A stretch of 64,000 bases of DNA from Janthinobacterium sp. FW305-129 (GCF_020858115.1 NZ_JACYMM010000019.1:1-64000); one strand, 5' to 3'; numbered from the stretch's first letter, positions 1-9,162 are shown. Translations and numbers: made by a program. Notes: generated by a model from the letters alone, not told the origin.

Positions 1-452
1 TCTACCAGTTCCAGCAGCTCTGCGTCGTCGACCAGGTCGCACTTGTTCAGGAACACGATGATGTATGGAACGCCAACCTGGCGGGCCAGCAGGATGTGTT
101 CGCGGGTCTGTGGCATTGGGCCGTCAGCTGCGGAGCACACCAGGATCGCGCCGTCCATCTGCGCAGCACCGGTAATCATGTTCTTGATGTAATCGGCGTG
201 GCCTGGGCAGTCAACGTGTGCGTAGTGACGGGTTTCCGTTTCGTACTCAACGTGGGCGGTGTTAATCGTGATGCCGCGCGCTTTTTCTTCTGGAGCCGCA
301 TCGATCTGGTCGTATGCTTTGGCTTCGCCGCCGAATTTCTTCGACAGAACCGTTGCGATTGCAGCGGTCAGCGTGGTTTTACCGTGGTCGACGTGGCCGA
401 TGGTGCCGACGTTGACGTGCGGCTTGGTCCGTTCGAATTTACCTTTTGCCAT
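1..452 (-). CDS. tuf: Elongation factor Tu (partial, N-terminal part)
   Basis: EF-Tu brings aminoacyl-tRNA to the ribosome as a GTP complex. The window holds about the first 150 residues; the rest lies beyond position 1. The start MAKGKFERTKPHVNVGTIGH leads into the P-loop GHVDHGKTT, and the next switch region, with the DxPGH-type motif, is also readable. It is the last gene seen of the str block (rpsL, rpsG, fusA, tuf), 72 bases after fusA. A GC-rich hairpin lies in that gap. Which tuf copy this is (tufA or tufB) cannot be told by sequence; its place after fusA suggests tufA. Confidence 0.98.
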   Translation of the reverse strand, partial: MAKGKFERTKPHVNVGTIGHVDHGKTTLTAAIATVLSKKFGGEAKAYDQIDAAPEEKARGITINTAHVEYETETRHYAHVDCPGHADYIKNMITGAAQMDGAILVCSAADGPMPQTREHILLARQVGVPYIIVFLNKCDLVDDAELLELV

Positions 453-486
453 TTTATTCTTCCTTAGAACAATGATTTAAATGTAG

Positions 487-514
487 GGACCGGCATTCTC
501 GTGAAAGCCGGCCC
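487..514. other. GC-rich hairpin between fusA and tuf
   Basis: The short gap between fusA and tuf holds an inverted repeat: CCGGC (490-494) with GCCGG (507-511), extended on the outside by GG/CC across one mismatch. There is no T-run after it on the minus strand, so it looks more like a processing or mRNA-stability hairpin than a terminator. Similar hairpins occur in other gaps of the ribosomal and RNA polymerase genes here. Confidence 0.45.
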
Positions 515-524
515 GGAACTTCTA

Positions 525-2630
525 TTACTTAGCTTTCGAGCTTACGATTGCTTCAGTCACATGCTTAGGTGCTTCAGCATAGTGCTTGAATTCCATCGTG
601 TAAGTCGCACGACCTTGGGTCGACGAACGCAACGACGTAGCGTAGCCGAACATTTCCGACAGAGGTACTTCGGCCTTGATGATCTTGCCGCCACCGCCAG
701 CAATTTCATCCATGCCTTGCACCATGCCGCGACGCGACGACAGATCGCCCATCACCGTACCGGCGTAGTCTTCCGGCGTTTCCACTTCCACGGCCATCAT
801 CGGCTCCAGGATGACTGGCGATGCTTTGCGGCAGCCATCTTTGAATGCCATCGAAGCGGCCATGCGGAATGCATTTTCGTTCGAGTCAACATCATGGTAC
901 GAACCGAAGAACAGCGTGACTTTCACGTCAACGACTGGGTAGCCAGCCATCACGCCCGAAGTCAGCGTGTCGCGCACACCTTTTTCAACTGCAGGGATGT
1001 ATTCGCGAGGAACGGTACCGCCCTTGATCGCGTCAACGAATTCGAAGCCCTTGCCCGGTTCTTGCGGCTCGATCTTCAGAACCACGTGACCGTATTGACC
1101 ACGACCACCCGATTGCTTGACGAATTTGCCTTCCGACTCTTCGCACACTTTACGGATCGTTTCGCGGTAAGCCACTTGTGGCTTGCCGACGGTGGCTTCA
1201 ACGTTGAATTCGCGCTTCATGCGGTCAACGATAATGTCCAGATGCAACTCGCCCATACCGGCGATGATGGTCTGGCCCGATTCTTCATCGGTACGCACGC
1301 GGAACGACGGATCTTCTGCTGCCAGACGGTTCAGCGCCAGGCCCATTTTTTCCTGGTCGGCCTTGGTTTTTGGCTCAACCGCTTGCGAAATCACCGGCTC
1401 AGGGAAGACCATGCGCTCCAGAACCACGCTTGCCTTGTCGTCGCAAAGCGTATCGCCCGTGGTGGTGTCTTTCAGACCCACAACGGCGGCGATGTCGCCA
1501 GCGCGCATTTCCTTGATTTCTTCGCGTTCGTTCGCCTGCATCTGCACGATACGGCCGATACGCTCTTTCTTCTGCTTCACGGAGTTCAATACCGAGTCGC
1601 CCGAATTCAGGGTACCCGAGTAGCAACGGATGAAGCACAACTGACCGACGAACGGATCGGTTGCGATCTTGAATGCCAGCGCCGAGAATTTCTCGTTGTC
1701 GTCAGCTGCGCGTTCGACCGGCTGCTCGTCCTCGTCCAGACCTGGGACAGGTGGAATGTCGATTGGCGATGGCAGGTACTCGATGACCGCGTCCAACATG
1801 GCTTGTACACCCTTGTTTTTAAAGGCGGTACCGCACAACATTGGAACGATTTCGCTGGCGATGGTACGCTGACGCAGGGCAGCCTTGATCTCTTCTTCCG
1901 AGAGGTCGCCTTCTTCCAGGTACTTGTTCATCAGGTCTTCCGACGCTTCAGCAGCGGCTTCAACCATGTTCTCGCGCCACTTGGCAGCTTCAGCGGCCAG
2001 GTTCGCAGGAATTTCGCCGTATTCAAACTTCATACCTTGCGAAGCGTCGTCCCAGATAACGGCTTTCATCTTGACCAGATCGATAACACCGGTAAAGAGG
2101 TCTTCAGCGCCGATAGGCATCTGAATAGGTACTGGGTTGGCTTTCAGGCGCGAACGCATCTGATCGTAGACCTTGAAGAAGTTGGCGCCGGTACGGTCCA
2201 TCTTGTTCACGAAGGCCAGACGTGGCACTTTGTATTTGTTAGCCTGACGCCATACCGTTTCCGATTGTGGCTGCACGCCGCCGACTGCACAGTAAACCAT
2301 GCAGGCGCCATCCAACACGCGCATCGAACGTTCCACTTCAATGGTGAAGTCAACGTGGCCTGGGGTGTCGATGATGTTGATGTGGTGAGCTGGAAAGTTG
2401 TTAGCCATGCCTTTCCAGAAGCACGTAACAGCAGCCGAGGTAATCGTGATACCGCGCTCTTGCTCTTGTGCCATCCAGTCGGTGGTGGCAGCGCCATCAT
2501 GGACTTCGCCCAGCTTGTGGTTCACGCCTGTGTAGAACAGGACGCGCTCGGTCGTGGTCGTCTTACCTGCATCGATGTGAGCGGAGATACCGATATTACG
2601 ATAGCGCTCAATGGGGGTCTTGCGGGCCAT
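525..2630 (-). CDS. fusA: Elongation factor G
   Basis: EF-G is the GTPase that moves tRNAs and mRNA through the ribosome. The 701-residue product begins MARKTPIERYRNIGISAHID and continues into the P-loop AHIDAGKTTTTER; the DTPGHVDF switch II motif and the NKMDRTGANF motif follow. Length and order fit bacterial EF-G. The reading frame stays open 69 bases further upstream, but the start at 2630 matches the family N-terminus and has an AGGA-type ribosome site just before it. It lies between rpsG and tuf in the str operon. Confidence 0.98.
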   Translation of the reverse strand: MARKTPIERYRNIGISAHIDAGKTTTTERVLFYTGVNHKLGEVHDGAATTDWMAQEQERGITITSAAVTCFWKGMANNFPAHHINIIDTPGHVDFTIEVERSMRVLDGACMVYCAVGGVQPQSETVWRQANKYKVPRLAFVNKMDRTGANFFKVYDQMRSRLKANPVPIQMPIGAEDLFTGVIDLVKMKAVIWDDASQGMKFEYGEIPANLAAEAAKWRENMVEAAAEASEDLMNKYLEEGDLSEEEIKAALRQRTIASEIVPMLCGTAFKNKGVQAMLDAVIEYLPSPIDIPPVPGLDEDEQPVERAADDNEKFSALAFKIATDPFVGQLCFIRCYSGTLNSGDSVLNSVKQKKERIGRIVQMQANEREEIKEMRAGDIAAVVGLKDTTTGDTLCDDKASVVLERMVFPEPVISQAVEPKTKADQEKMGLALNRLAAEDPSFRVRTDEESGQTIIAGMGELHLDIIVDRMKREFNVEATVGKPQVAYRETIRKVCEESEGKFVKQSGGRGQYGHVVLKIEPQEPGKGFEFVDAIKGGTVPREYIPAVEKGVRDTLTSGVMAGYPVVDVKVTLFFGSYHDVDSNENAFRMAASMAFKDGCRKASPVILEPMMAVEVETPEDYAGTVMGDLSSRRGMVQGMDEIAGGGGKIIKAEVPLSEMFGYATSLRSSTQGRATYTMEFKHYAEAPKHVTEAIVSSKAK

Positions 2631-2738
2631 AATTAATCCTAAATGAATGGACAAAACCGAGCAGCATTTTTTTGCAAAAATGAGCCCGGCCTCGAACAAC
2701 AGATGCTTGACAGCCGCCTTGCGGTAGCTGGCTTTATA

Positions 2739-3209
2739 TTAGAAGCGGAAATGCGAGAACGCTTTGTTCGCTTCAGCCATACGATGGACTTCGTCGCGTT
2801 TTTTCATCGCGCCGCCGCGGCTTTCAGCCGCTTCCATCAGCTCACCGCCGAGGCGTTGTGGCATCGATTTTTCGCTGCGCTTGTTAGCAGCTTCACGCAA
2901 CCAACGCATGGACAGAGCCATACGACGGACTGGGCGAACTTCGACCGGCACCTGGTAGTTTGCACCACCGACGCGACGGGATTTCACCTCAACCAGCGGC
3001 TTGGCGTTGTTGATTGCGGTAGCAAAAACTTCGAGTGGATCTTTACCCGATTTTGCTGCGATGTGCTCGAAAGCACCGTAGATGATGTTTTCTGCAACCG
3101 ATTTCTTACCGGACAGCATCAGCACGTTTACAAATTTAGCGACATCAGTGTTGCCGAATTTTGGATCTGGCAAAATTTCGCGCTTGGGTACTTCACGACG
3201 ACGTGGCAT
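2739..3209 (-). CDS. rpsG: 30S ribosomal protein S7
   Basis: S7 binds 16S rRNA and nucleates assembly of the 30S head. The 156-residue protein starts MPRRREVPKREILPDPKFGN and has the conserved RRVGGANYQVPVEVRP stretch. An in-frame start five codons upstream is possible, but AAGGA sits at the right distance before the MPRRRE start. It follows rpsL by about 150 bases and precedes fusA by about 110 bases. In other bacteria S7 represses translation of its own operon; no S7-binding site was assigned here. Confidence 0.98.
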   Translation of the reverse strand: MPRRREVPKREILPDPKFGNTDVAKFVNVLMLSGKKSVAENIIYGAFEHIAAKSGKDPLEVFATAINNAKPLVEVKSRRVGGANYQVPVEVRPVRRMALSMRWLREAANKRSEKSMPQRLGGELMEAAESRGGAMKKRDEVHRMAEANKAFSHFRF

Positions 3210-3285
3210 ATCAATTCCTTTCAATCTTCAGTTGAGCGCGCGTTCTTCGCACACTCGCGGACGACCATCATAGCCTTCCACTTAC

Positions 3286-3303
3286 TCGACCAGATGCGGT
3301 CGA
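3286..3303. other. Inverted repeat in the rpsL-rpsG gap
   Basis: TCGACC (3286-3291) pairs with GGTCGA (3298-3303) around a six-base loop. It lies in the roughly 150-base gap between rpsL and rpsG and could be an mRNA hairpin. No T-run follows it on the minus strand. Confidence 0.4.
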
Positions 3304-3361
3304 CTACATTCACTTAGCTAGTTGCCACTGAGCGAAACTTGGGTTTGCTGCGTACAACTTA

Positions 3362-3745
3362 TTACTTCTTGCCTGCTTTAGCGCGCTTGGTACCGTACTT
3401 CGAACGCGATTGCTTACGGTCTTTAACGCCTTGGGTATCCAGGGCACCGCGAACCATGTGGTAACGCACACCCGGCAAATCCTTGACGCGGCCGCCGCGC
3501 AACAGCACAACACTATGCTCTTGCAGGTTATGGCCTTCACCGCCAATGTACGAAATGACTTCGAAACCATTGGTCAGGCGAACTTTAGCGACTTTACGCA
3601 GAGCCGAGTTAGGCTTCTTTGGAGTCGTGGTGTAAACACGTGTGCAGACGCCACGTTTTTGCGGGCTGTTTTCCAGCGCCGGCGATTTGCTCTTCACGGT
3701 CAAAGCGACGCGTGGATTGCGAATCAATTGATTGATGGTTGGCAT
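3362..3745 (-). CDS. rpsL: 30S ribosomal protein S12
   Basis: S12 sits at the decoding centre of the 30S subunit. The 127-residue protein begins MPTINQLIRNPR and has the TPKKPNSALRKVAKVRL and RGGRVKDLPGVRYH motifs. The lysines where streptomycin-resistance substitutions usually arise are both the wild-type residue. It is the first gene of the str operon here, with a promoter about 200 bases upstream on the minus strand. Confidence 0.98.
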   Translation of the reverse strand: MPTINQLIRNPRVALTVKSKSPALENSPQKRGVCTRVYTTTPKKPNSALRKVAKVRLTNGFEVISYIGGEGHNLQEHSVVLLRGGRVKDLPGVRYHMVRGALDTQGVKDRKQSRSKYGTKRAKAGKK

Positions 3746-4170
3746 CGTTATAAATCCAACAAAAAACTACGATTAATAACCCGGGCAAGATGCCCGGCGA
3801 CTAAAACCTCGTCCCGCTTTCATCTCCTGCGCACCGGAGGCGCCCGCAGCCACTCGATAAGGAGCGGCCATGAAATGCCAAGCAATACGTAAACGATGAG
3901 CAGAATAAAATCGAGAACTCGCTAGTTTAGACCTTGTGTTACAGGGGGTCAATCAGTTTACCGCTTTTTGCTATAAAAAAAGGCAAAAAAACGGCACTTT
4001 TGTGGCATTTTGACTAATCTTTAGCCGCTCCGCGCGGATGCCGCCGCCGCATGGCGCTTAATGATTTGACACTCTTTCCCTGCGACCAAGTAGCGGACGC
4101 ACGCATTCTTGTATGACCGCAAGACAACAAAAGGATTGATAATAGCGGACATTTTTCGCTGCCCTTCCCT
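3746..4170. other. Intergenic region between rpsL and the phosphoethanolamine transferase gene
   Basis: This divergent 425-base region holds no convincing gene. On the minus strand it carries the rpsL promoter (listed separately) and a leader of about 170 bases with the hairpin CCGGGCA...TGCCCGG (about 3781-3798). On the plus strand a TTGACA hexamer near 4056 could belong to a promoter for the transferase gene, but no good -10 box follows at 17 bases. Around 3960-4020 the sequence is A/T-rich. Confidence 0.6.
3924..3952 (-). promoter_or_regulatory. Sigma-70 type promoter of the str operon
   Basis: Read on the minus strand, TTGACC (3947-3952) is followed after exactly 17 bases by TAAACT (3924-3929). 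This is a good housekeeping promoter match and points toward rpsL. Transcription would start near 3917, giving a leader of about 170 bases. A separate promoter makes sense because the str block is far from rpoBC here. Confidence 0.75.
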
Positions 4171-6081
4171 ATGCGCTCCTTGCTTCGCCCCGCCAATCTG
4201 TTCCTGCTCCTGACGTATGCCTTGCTGACGGCCGTGCCCTTCATCCCCGCACTGCTGGGACGCGCGCTCGAGCATCCCTGGCAAATGCTCACCTTCGAGC
4301 TGCTGGCCTGGCTGGCCGTCTGGAGCGTATTCAAGCGCCCCGCCTACTTCCACTGGCTGCTGGTGCCCGCCTTCCTCGCCCTGCCGACGGAAATCTACCT
4401 GTTCATCTTCTATGGCCAGGGCATTTCCACGCACCACCTGGGCATCATCTTCGAAACCAGCCCCAAGGAAGCGATGGAATTCCTCGGGCAAAAGGTATGG
4501 CTGATGGGCGCCGTCATGCTCGGTGTGATCGCCTGGTGCGCCCTGAGTTGGTATGCGGCCACGCGCACGCGCGACCTCGACTGGCGCGGCAAGACGCGCC
4601 CGGCCGCCTTCGTGCTGCTGATCCTGCTGGGCGGCTTCTGGTGGTATGGCTACGAATTCGGCTTCGAGGCCAAGGCCGTGCACAGCGCCCCGGTATCGGC
4701 CAAGGCCAGCGGCAAGGCGGGCGCCTCCGGCTTCGGCGACGCCAGTTCGGCCGACGACGACACGGCCGAAGAAGACGAGGAAAGCAGCAAGCCGGAGAAC
4801 GCCAGCATCGCCGGTGCCGACGAGACGGGCCTGAACTGGCCCAGCCTGCCCCACTGGGCGCGCCTGCCCTACGCCTTCGATACCATCAGCAATTCCTGGC
4901 CCTTCGGCCTGGCCGCGCGCGGCTTCGATTTCTACAAGGAACGTCGGTACCTGGCCGAGCTGGGACAGAAAAGCAGCAGCTTCCGTTTCGGCGCGCACCA
5001 GCAACAGCCCGATCCCCATCCGGAAGTGGTGGTGATGGTGATCGGCGAATCGTCGCGCTACGACCGCTGGAGCCTGAACGGCTACGAACGCGACACCAAT
5101 CCCCTGCTGAAACAGGAAAGCAACCTGGTGCCGCTGGCCGACGTCATCACGGCCGTTTCCGCCACGCGCCTGTCCGTGCCCGTCATCATCTCGCGCAAGC
5201 CGGCCACGCAAAGCCTCAAGGATGGCTTCTCGGAAAAATCCTTCCTCACGGCCTACAAGGAAGCGGGCTTCAAGACCTACTGGCTGTCGAACCAGATTTC
5301 GTTCGGCCAGTTCGACACGCCCGTGTCCGTATTTGCCAAGGAAGCGGACGTGGTGCAATTCCTGAACCTGGGCGGCTTTACCAACAACTCGAACTTCGAC
5401 CAGATCCTGTTCGACCCGTTCAGGAACGCGCTGGCCGACCCGGCGCCGAAAAAGCTCATCGTGCTGCACACACTGGGCAGCCACTGGAACTACAGCCAGC
5501 GCTATCCGAAGGCGTTCGACAAGTGGCAGCCATCGTTGTTCGGCGTCGACAAGCCCGTCTACACGGACACGGCCATCAAACCGCAGCTGAACAACAGCTA
5601 CGACAGCTCCATCCTGTACACGGACTGGTTCCTGTCGAACGTGATCGGCATGCTGAAGGACGATGGCCAGCGCACGGCCCTGCGCAGCTCGCTCGTCTAC
5701 GTGGCCGACCACGGCCAGACCCTGTACGACGGCACCTGCCGCCTGGCCTTCCACGGCCACAACACGCAGTTCGAATTCCACGTGCCCGCCTTCGTCTGGT
5801 ATTCAGCGCAATTCCAGCAGCACTATCCGGACAAGGTGACGCAGCTGCAGCGCCATCAGAAGGCGCGCCTGTCGACGGAAAACATGTTCCACACCCTGCT
5901 TGACCTGGGCGACATCCGCTTTGCCGGCGAACAACCCGAATGGAGCATCGCCAGCCCCCGCTTCAAGCAGCACAAGCGCTACGTCGACAGCTACGGCTGG
6001 ACCAACTACGACAACGCCATCATCCGCGGCGATTGCCGCGAAGTAATCGACAAGAGCACGCCGGAAAAACAGGAAAAATAA
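4171..6081 (+). CDS. Phosphoethanolamine transferase (EptA/CptA-like, sulfatase fold)
   Basis: Enzymes of this family are inner-membrane proteins whose periplasmic domain moves phosphoethanolamine from phosphatidylethanolamine to lipid A, LPS core or glucans; the acceptor here is unknown. The 636-residue protein has about five membrane segments within residues 8-165. The catalytic domain carries GESSRYDRWSLNGYERDTNP (GES at 292-294; S294 would take the place of the catalytic Thr of EptA), the metal-site motif ADHG (512-515) and FHGHN further on. An unusual acidic Ser/Ala/Asp/Glu-rich linker (about 172-222) joins the two parts. No strong ribosome site precedes the ATG. Confidence 0.88.
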   Translation: MRSLLRPANLFLLLTYALLTAVPFIPALLGRALEHPWQMLTFELLAWLAVWSVFKRPAYFHWLLVPAFLALPTEIYLFIFYGQGISTHHLGIIFETSPKEAMEFLGQKVWLMGAVMLGVIAWCALSWYAATRTRDLDWRGKTRPAAFVLLILLGGFWWYGYEFGFEAKAVHSAPVSAKASGKAGASGFGDASSADDDTAEEDEESSKPENASIAGADETGLNWPSLPHWARLPYAFDTISNSWPFGLAARGFDFYKERRYLAELGQKSSSFRFGAHQQQPDPHPEVVVMVIGESSRYDRWSLNGYERDTNPLLKQESNLVPLADVITAVSATRLSVPVIISRKPATQSLKDGFSEKSFLTAYKEAGFKTYWLSNQISFGQFDTPVSVFAKEADVVQFLNLGGFTNNSNFDQILFDPFRNALADPAPKKLIVLHTLGSHWNYSQRYPKAFDKWQPSLFGVDKPVYTDTAIKPQLNNSYDSSILYTDWFLSNVIGMLKDDGQRTALRSSLVYVADHGQTLYDGTCRLAFHGHNTQFEFHVPAFVWYSAQFQQHYPDKVTQLQRHQKARLSTENMFHTLLDLGDIRFAGEQPEWSIASPRFKQHKRYVDSYGWTNYDNAIIRGDCREVIDKSTPEKQEK

Positions 6082-6089
6082 GGGCGCCC

Positions 6090-7655
6090 TCAGGCTCGTT
6101 CCAGCACGCCGCTACAATCGGCCGGTTGCGCCATGTGCGTGCTGAGCCAGTCGAAGACGCGCCCGGCCTTGTCCGCGATGCCGGCGTCAAAACCGCGCTG
6201 CGCCAGTAGGGCGATGCCGTTGGTGGCTTGCAACACGCCGGGCGCCAGCAGCAACGCGCCCCGGTCATCGCGGCGCACGCACCACGGCGCCAGGCAGTCT
6301 TCCAGCAAGGGTCCCAGCACCAGGTTATGCGACGAGACGATCACCAGGTGGCGCGCGGCCAGCGTATGCAGCACGGCGGCAGCCGCCGCCACGGATTCGA
6401 GGTGGTTCGTGCCGCGGAAAATCTCGTCGATCAGGAACAGCGCCGGCGCCCCCTCCTCGGCCAACGCCAGCAATTCGCGCGCGCGGCGCAATTCGGCGAT
6501 GTACAGACTTTCGCCGCCATCGAGCGAGTCCTCGTTCTGCATGCTCGCATACACGGCCAGGCGCGGCACATCGGCGCTGTGCGCATGGCAAAAGCCAAAG
6601 GCCCGCGCGCAGACCAGGTTCAAGCCTATGCAACGCAGCAAGGTGCTCTTGCCGATACCGTTCTGTCCGGAGATGAAGCCCCCCTTGCCCTGCACGCCGA
6701 ACGACAGCGGCGCGGCGTTCGCCAGCAGTGGATGCCGCATGCCCTGCAAGGCCAGGGAGCGCGGCGCCGCGGTGCCCGCCCAGCAAAACACGGGAAGCGC
6801 GCGCAGGTGCCGCGCCAGCGCCAGGTCCGCTTCCAGCTGCGCCACCTGGGTGAAGCTGTCGCGCAGAAAGGGCAGCTGCTGCGCCACCAACTGGCGCGTG
6901 CGGAAATAGCGCTTGATGTTTTTCAGCAGGAGCCAGTCGCCATATTCGACCAGTACCGTATCGATGAAGGGCACGTAGTGCAGCAGCGAGCGCTCGATGG
7001 CGCGCGTCAGCCTGGCCGCCTGCGCGCCGCCGGCGGCCCATGGCAAGGCTGCCGGTCCATCAAGCCGCGCCAGCGCGGCACGGGTTTTCAGCAGGAGGCG
7101 CAAGGTATCGAGCGTGCGCTCCCATTGCTTGGCGCTTTCGTAAAAACGCACCTGTACGGCCATCAGCGCGACACAGGCGGCCAGCACGCCAAACAGCGCC
7201 GGCCAGCCCACCAGCCAGGCGGCGGCGATGGCCAGCAACAGGGCCAGCGGCACCAGCCATAGCCAGGCGCTCCACCATGGCGCCGGTGCCAGCGCCGCGC
7301 CGAACAGGGTCTCGCTCACCTCTGTATCGGCCTGGCGCAAGGGCAGGCAGGCGCGCTCCAGGCTGGCCACTTGTGCCGGGTCGTCCAGCAATCGCCGGAC
7401 GCGCGCGACAGAGGCGGGATCGGCCTGGCCGCCGCTCAGACGCCGGTGCAGCTCCTGCTGGCCGAAGATGCTGGTCTCGCGCGCCAGCTGCGCCGCATAC
7501 TGGTCAAGCAGCAGCTCGTCCCAGGTCTGGCCATCGAGCGATGGCGCCTCACCCGTCAGCCGCTGCAGCATCGCCACGTCGCTGCGCGCGAAAGGATAAT
7601 CGAGCGCCGGCTCGAAGGCGCTGGCAGGGAAAAGTTGCTGGAGGAACGGATGCAT
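6090..7655 (-). CDS. MutS-related ATPase with two membrane segments
   Basis: The 521-residue protein has a C-terminal MutS-type ABC ATPase domain: Walker A GQNGIGKST (330-338), Walker B LFLIDEIFRGTN (406-417; MutS has DEIGRGT) and the SSHN switch near 441. It lacks the mismatch-recognition domains of MutS. Residues 127-170 form two hydrophobic segments, so it is probably membrane-attached. Such MutS-like proteins are often annotated as mismatch repair proteins, but a repair role is unproven. The frame is open upstream to 7763; the start at 7655 is where similarity seems to begin, with only a weak ribosome site. It is convergent with the transferase gene and divergent from the exporter operon. 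Confidence 0.8.
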   Translation of the reverse strand: MHPFLQQLFPASAFEPALDYPFARSDVAMLQRLTGEAPSLDGQTWDELLLDQYAAQLARETSIFGQQELHRRLSGGQADPASVARVRRLLDDPAQVASLERACLPLRQADTEVSETLFGAALAPAPWWSAWLWLVPLALLLAIAAAWLVGWPALFGVLAACVALMAVQVRFYESAKQWERTLDTLRLLLKTRAALARLDGPAALPWAAGGAQAARLTRAIERSLLHYVPFIDTVLVEYGDWLLLKNIKRYFRTRQLVAQQLPFLRDSFTQVAQLEADLALARHLRALPVFCWAGTAAPRSLALQGMRHPLLANAAPLSFGVQGKGGFISGQNGIGKSTLLRCIGLNLVCARAFGFCHAHSADVPRLAVYASMQNEDSLDGGESLYIAELRRARELLALAEEGAPALFLIDEIFRGTNHLESVAAAAAVLHTLAARHLVIVSSHNLVLGPLLEDCLAPWCVRRDDRGALLLAPGVLQATNGIALLAQRGFDAGIADKAGRVFDWLSTHMAQPADCSGVLERA

Positions 7656-7737
7656 GGCGCCTGCGGAGGAGTCGATGAAGGGAATGCCACAGCAGATGCA
7701 GGCGATTGCCAATTTATCAAGTGCCGCCTGTGCCCGC

Positions 7738-7776
7738 GGACATGCCGGACGGCACGGACACAACGGACAACCGGAC
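7738..7776. repeat. Array of five GGAC repeats upstream of a sigma-54 promoter
   Basis: GGAC occurs at 7738, 7747, 7756, 7765 and 7773, giving steps of 9, 9, 9 and 8 bases. The array lies about 65-105 bases upstream of the predicted start of the sigma-54 promoter at 7815-7832. Sigma-54 activators usually bind within this distance range. It may be the enhancer site of the response regulator encoded at 12507-13853; this is inference. Confidence 0.5.
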
Positions 7777-7814
7777 GCCCGAATTTTTTCCCTTTCAAAT
7801 CAATGACTTAATCA

Positions 7815-7832
7815 TTGGCATGGATCGTGCAT
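7815..7832 (+). promoter_or_regulatory. Sigma-54 (-24/-12) promoter of the exporter operon
   Basis: The sequence TTGGCATGGATCGTGCAT matches the sigma-54 consensus (TGGCAC-N5-TTGC) closely. The invariant GG (7817-7818) and GC (7829-7830) are 12 bases apart, as required. Transcription would start near 7842, which leaves a short leader before the adaptor start at 7857. The same operon encodes a sigma-54-dependent response regulator, so the promoter and its activator fit together. Confidence 0.75.
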
Positions 7833-7856
7833 TGGAAAAGTCATCCTTCACGAGAC

Positions 7857-9128
7857 ATGACCATGATCCGCGATACCTCCTCTCAAGACGCCGTACTGTC
7901 CGCCCCGCCGGGCCAGCGCCACAAGCAACGCGCCCTGCTGCTGGCCGGCGCCGTCATCGTCATCGGCGCCGCCGTCGCGGTCGTTGCCGGCTGGCGCAAC
8001 AGCGAGCATTCCGTCAACGCCAGCCGCCTGCGCATCGCCGACGTCACGCGCGGCACCCTGATCCGCGACGCGGCCGTCACGGGCCGCGTGGTCGCCTCGA
8101 TCAGCCCCACCCTATATTCGACCACGGTGGCCACCGTCACGCTGAAAGCAAAGGCGGGCGACACGGTGAAAAAGGGCGACATCCTGGCCGTGCTGGAGTC
8201 GCCTGATCTGTCCGACGCCCTCAAGCGCGAGCAGTCGAGCGTGCAGCAGCTGGAGGCGGAAGTGGCGCGCCAGCAGATCCTGGCCAAGAAGCAGAAACTG
8301 CTGGCGCGCCGTGAAGCCGACACGGCCGAGATCGAGCGCCTGTCCGCGCAGCGCACGCTCGAACGCTATGAAAGTGTGGCGCAGGTGGGCATCATCGCCA
8401 AGATCGATTACCAGAAGGCGAAGGATGCCTTGAATTCCGCCGATATCCGCAGCAAGCACGCGTCGCAGGCGGCGGGCCTGGAAAGCGAAGACGTGACCCT
8501 GGCGCTGAAGACCAAGGTCAACGAACTGGAACGCCAGCGCCTCGTCCGCGACAACGCCCAGCGCAGGGTCGACGAGCTGACCGTGCGCGCGCCCGTCAAC
8601 GGCTTCATCGGCACCCTGTCGGTGGCCAACCGCAGCGTGGTGCAAGCCAATACCGCGCTGATGACCCTGGTCGACCTGTCGCAGCTGGAAGTCGAGCTTG
8701 AAGTGCCGGAAACCTATGTGGCCGACATGGGCCTGGGCATGCGCGCCGAGATCGAAACGGGCGTCGTCCGGGCGACCGGCAGGCTGTCGGCGCTGTCGCC
8801 CGAAGTGGTGAAGAACCAAGTGCTGGCCCGCGTGCGTTTCGACGGCGCGCAGCCGGCCGGCCTGCGCCAGAACCAGCGCGTGGCGGCGCGCCTGCTGATC
8901 GATGAAAAACCGGGTGTACTGATGCTGGCGCGCGGCTCCTTCGTCGAAGCCGAAGGCGGCCGTTTCGCCTACGTCGTACGCGATGGCGTGGCGATGCGCA
9001 CGCCGATCAAACTGGGCGCAACCAGCGTAGCGGTCGTGGAAATCCTCGACGGCTTGAAGCTGGGCGACAAGGTGGTCGTCGCCGGCACGGAAAACTTCGA
9101 GAACGCGGCCCGCGTCTCGCTCAACTGA
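7857..9128 (+). CDS. Periplasmic adaptor subunit of a MacAB-like exporter (HlyD/RND adaptor family)
   Basis: This 423-residue protein would join an inner-membrane ABC transporter to an outer-membrane channel. It has an N-terminal membrane anchor (about residues 25-45), a lipoyl-like half motif TLKAKAGDTVKKGDILAVLE, a long coiled-coil hairpin region rich in Gln, Lys and Arg, the second half motif ELTVRAPVNGFIGTL, and beta-barrel domains. The frame is open to 7815, but the sigma-54 promoter overlaps that region, so the ATG at 7857 (or 7863) is the likely start. The ATPase gene follows 34 bases later. No outer-membrane channel gene is in the cluster. Confidence 0.9.
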   Translation: MTMIRDTSSQDAVLSAPPGQRHKQRALLLAGAVIVIGAAVAVVAGWRNSEHSVNASRLRIADVTRGTLIRDAAVTGRVVASISPTLYSTTVATVTLKAKAGDTVKKGDILAVLESPDLSDALKREQSSVQQLEAEVARQQILAKKQKLLARREADTAEIERLSAQRTLERYESVAQVGIIAKIDYQKAKDALNSADIRSKHASQAAGLESEDVTLALKTKVNELERQRLVRDNAQRRVDELTVRAPVNGFIGTLSVANRSVVQANTALMTLVDLSQLEVELEVPETYVADMGLGMRAEIETGVVRATGRLSALSPEVVKNQVLARVRFDGAQPAGLRQNQRVAARLLIDEKPGVLMLARGSFVEAEGGRFAYVVRDGVAMRTPIKLGATSVAVVEILDGLKLGDKVVVAGTENFENAARVSLN

Positions 9129-9162
9129 ATCTCACTCATCTCACCCCACAAGAGGCCCCGCC

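Noticed and set aside
501..2636. Long open frame on the plus strand (711 codons) opposite fusA
   Set aside because: It is antisense to a certain EF-G gene; the long frame follows from the codon bias of GC-rich DNA. No domain is recognisable.
6082..6089. GGGCGCCC-like palindrome between the convergent transferase and MutS-like genes
   Set aside because: The repeat is too short and has no T-run, so it was not called a terminator.
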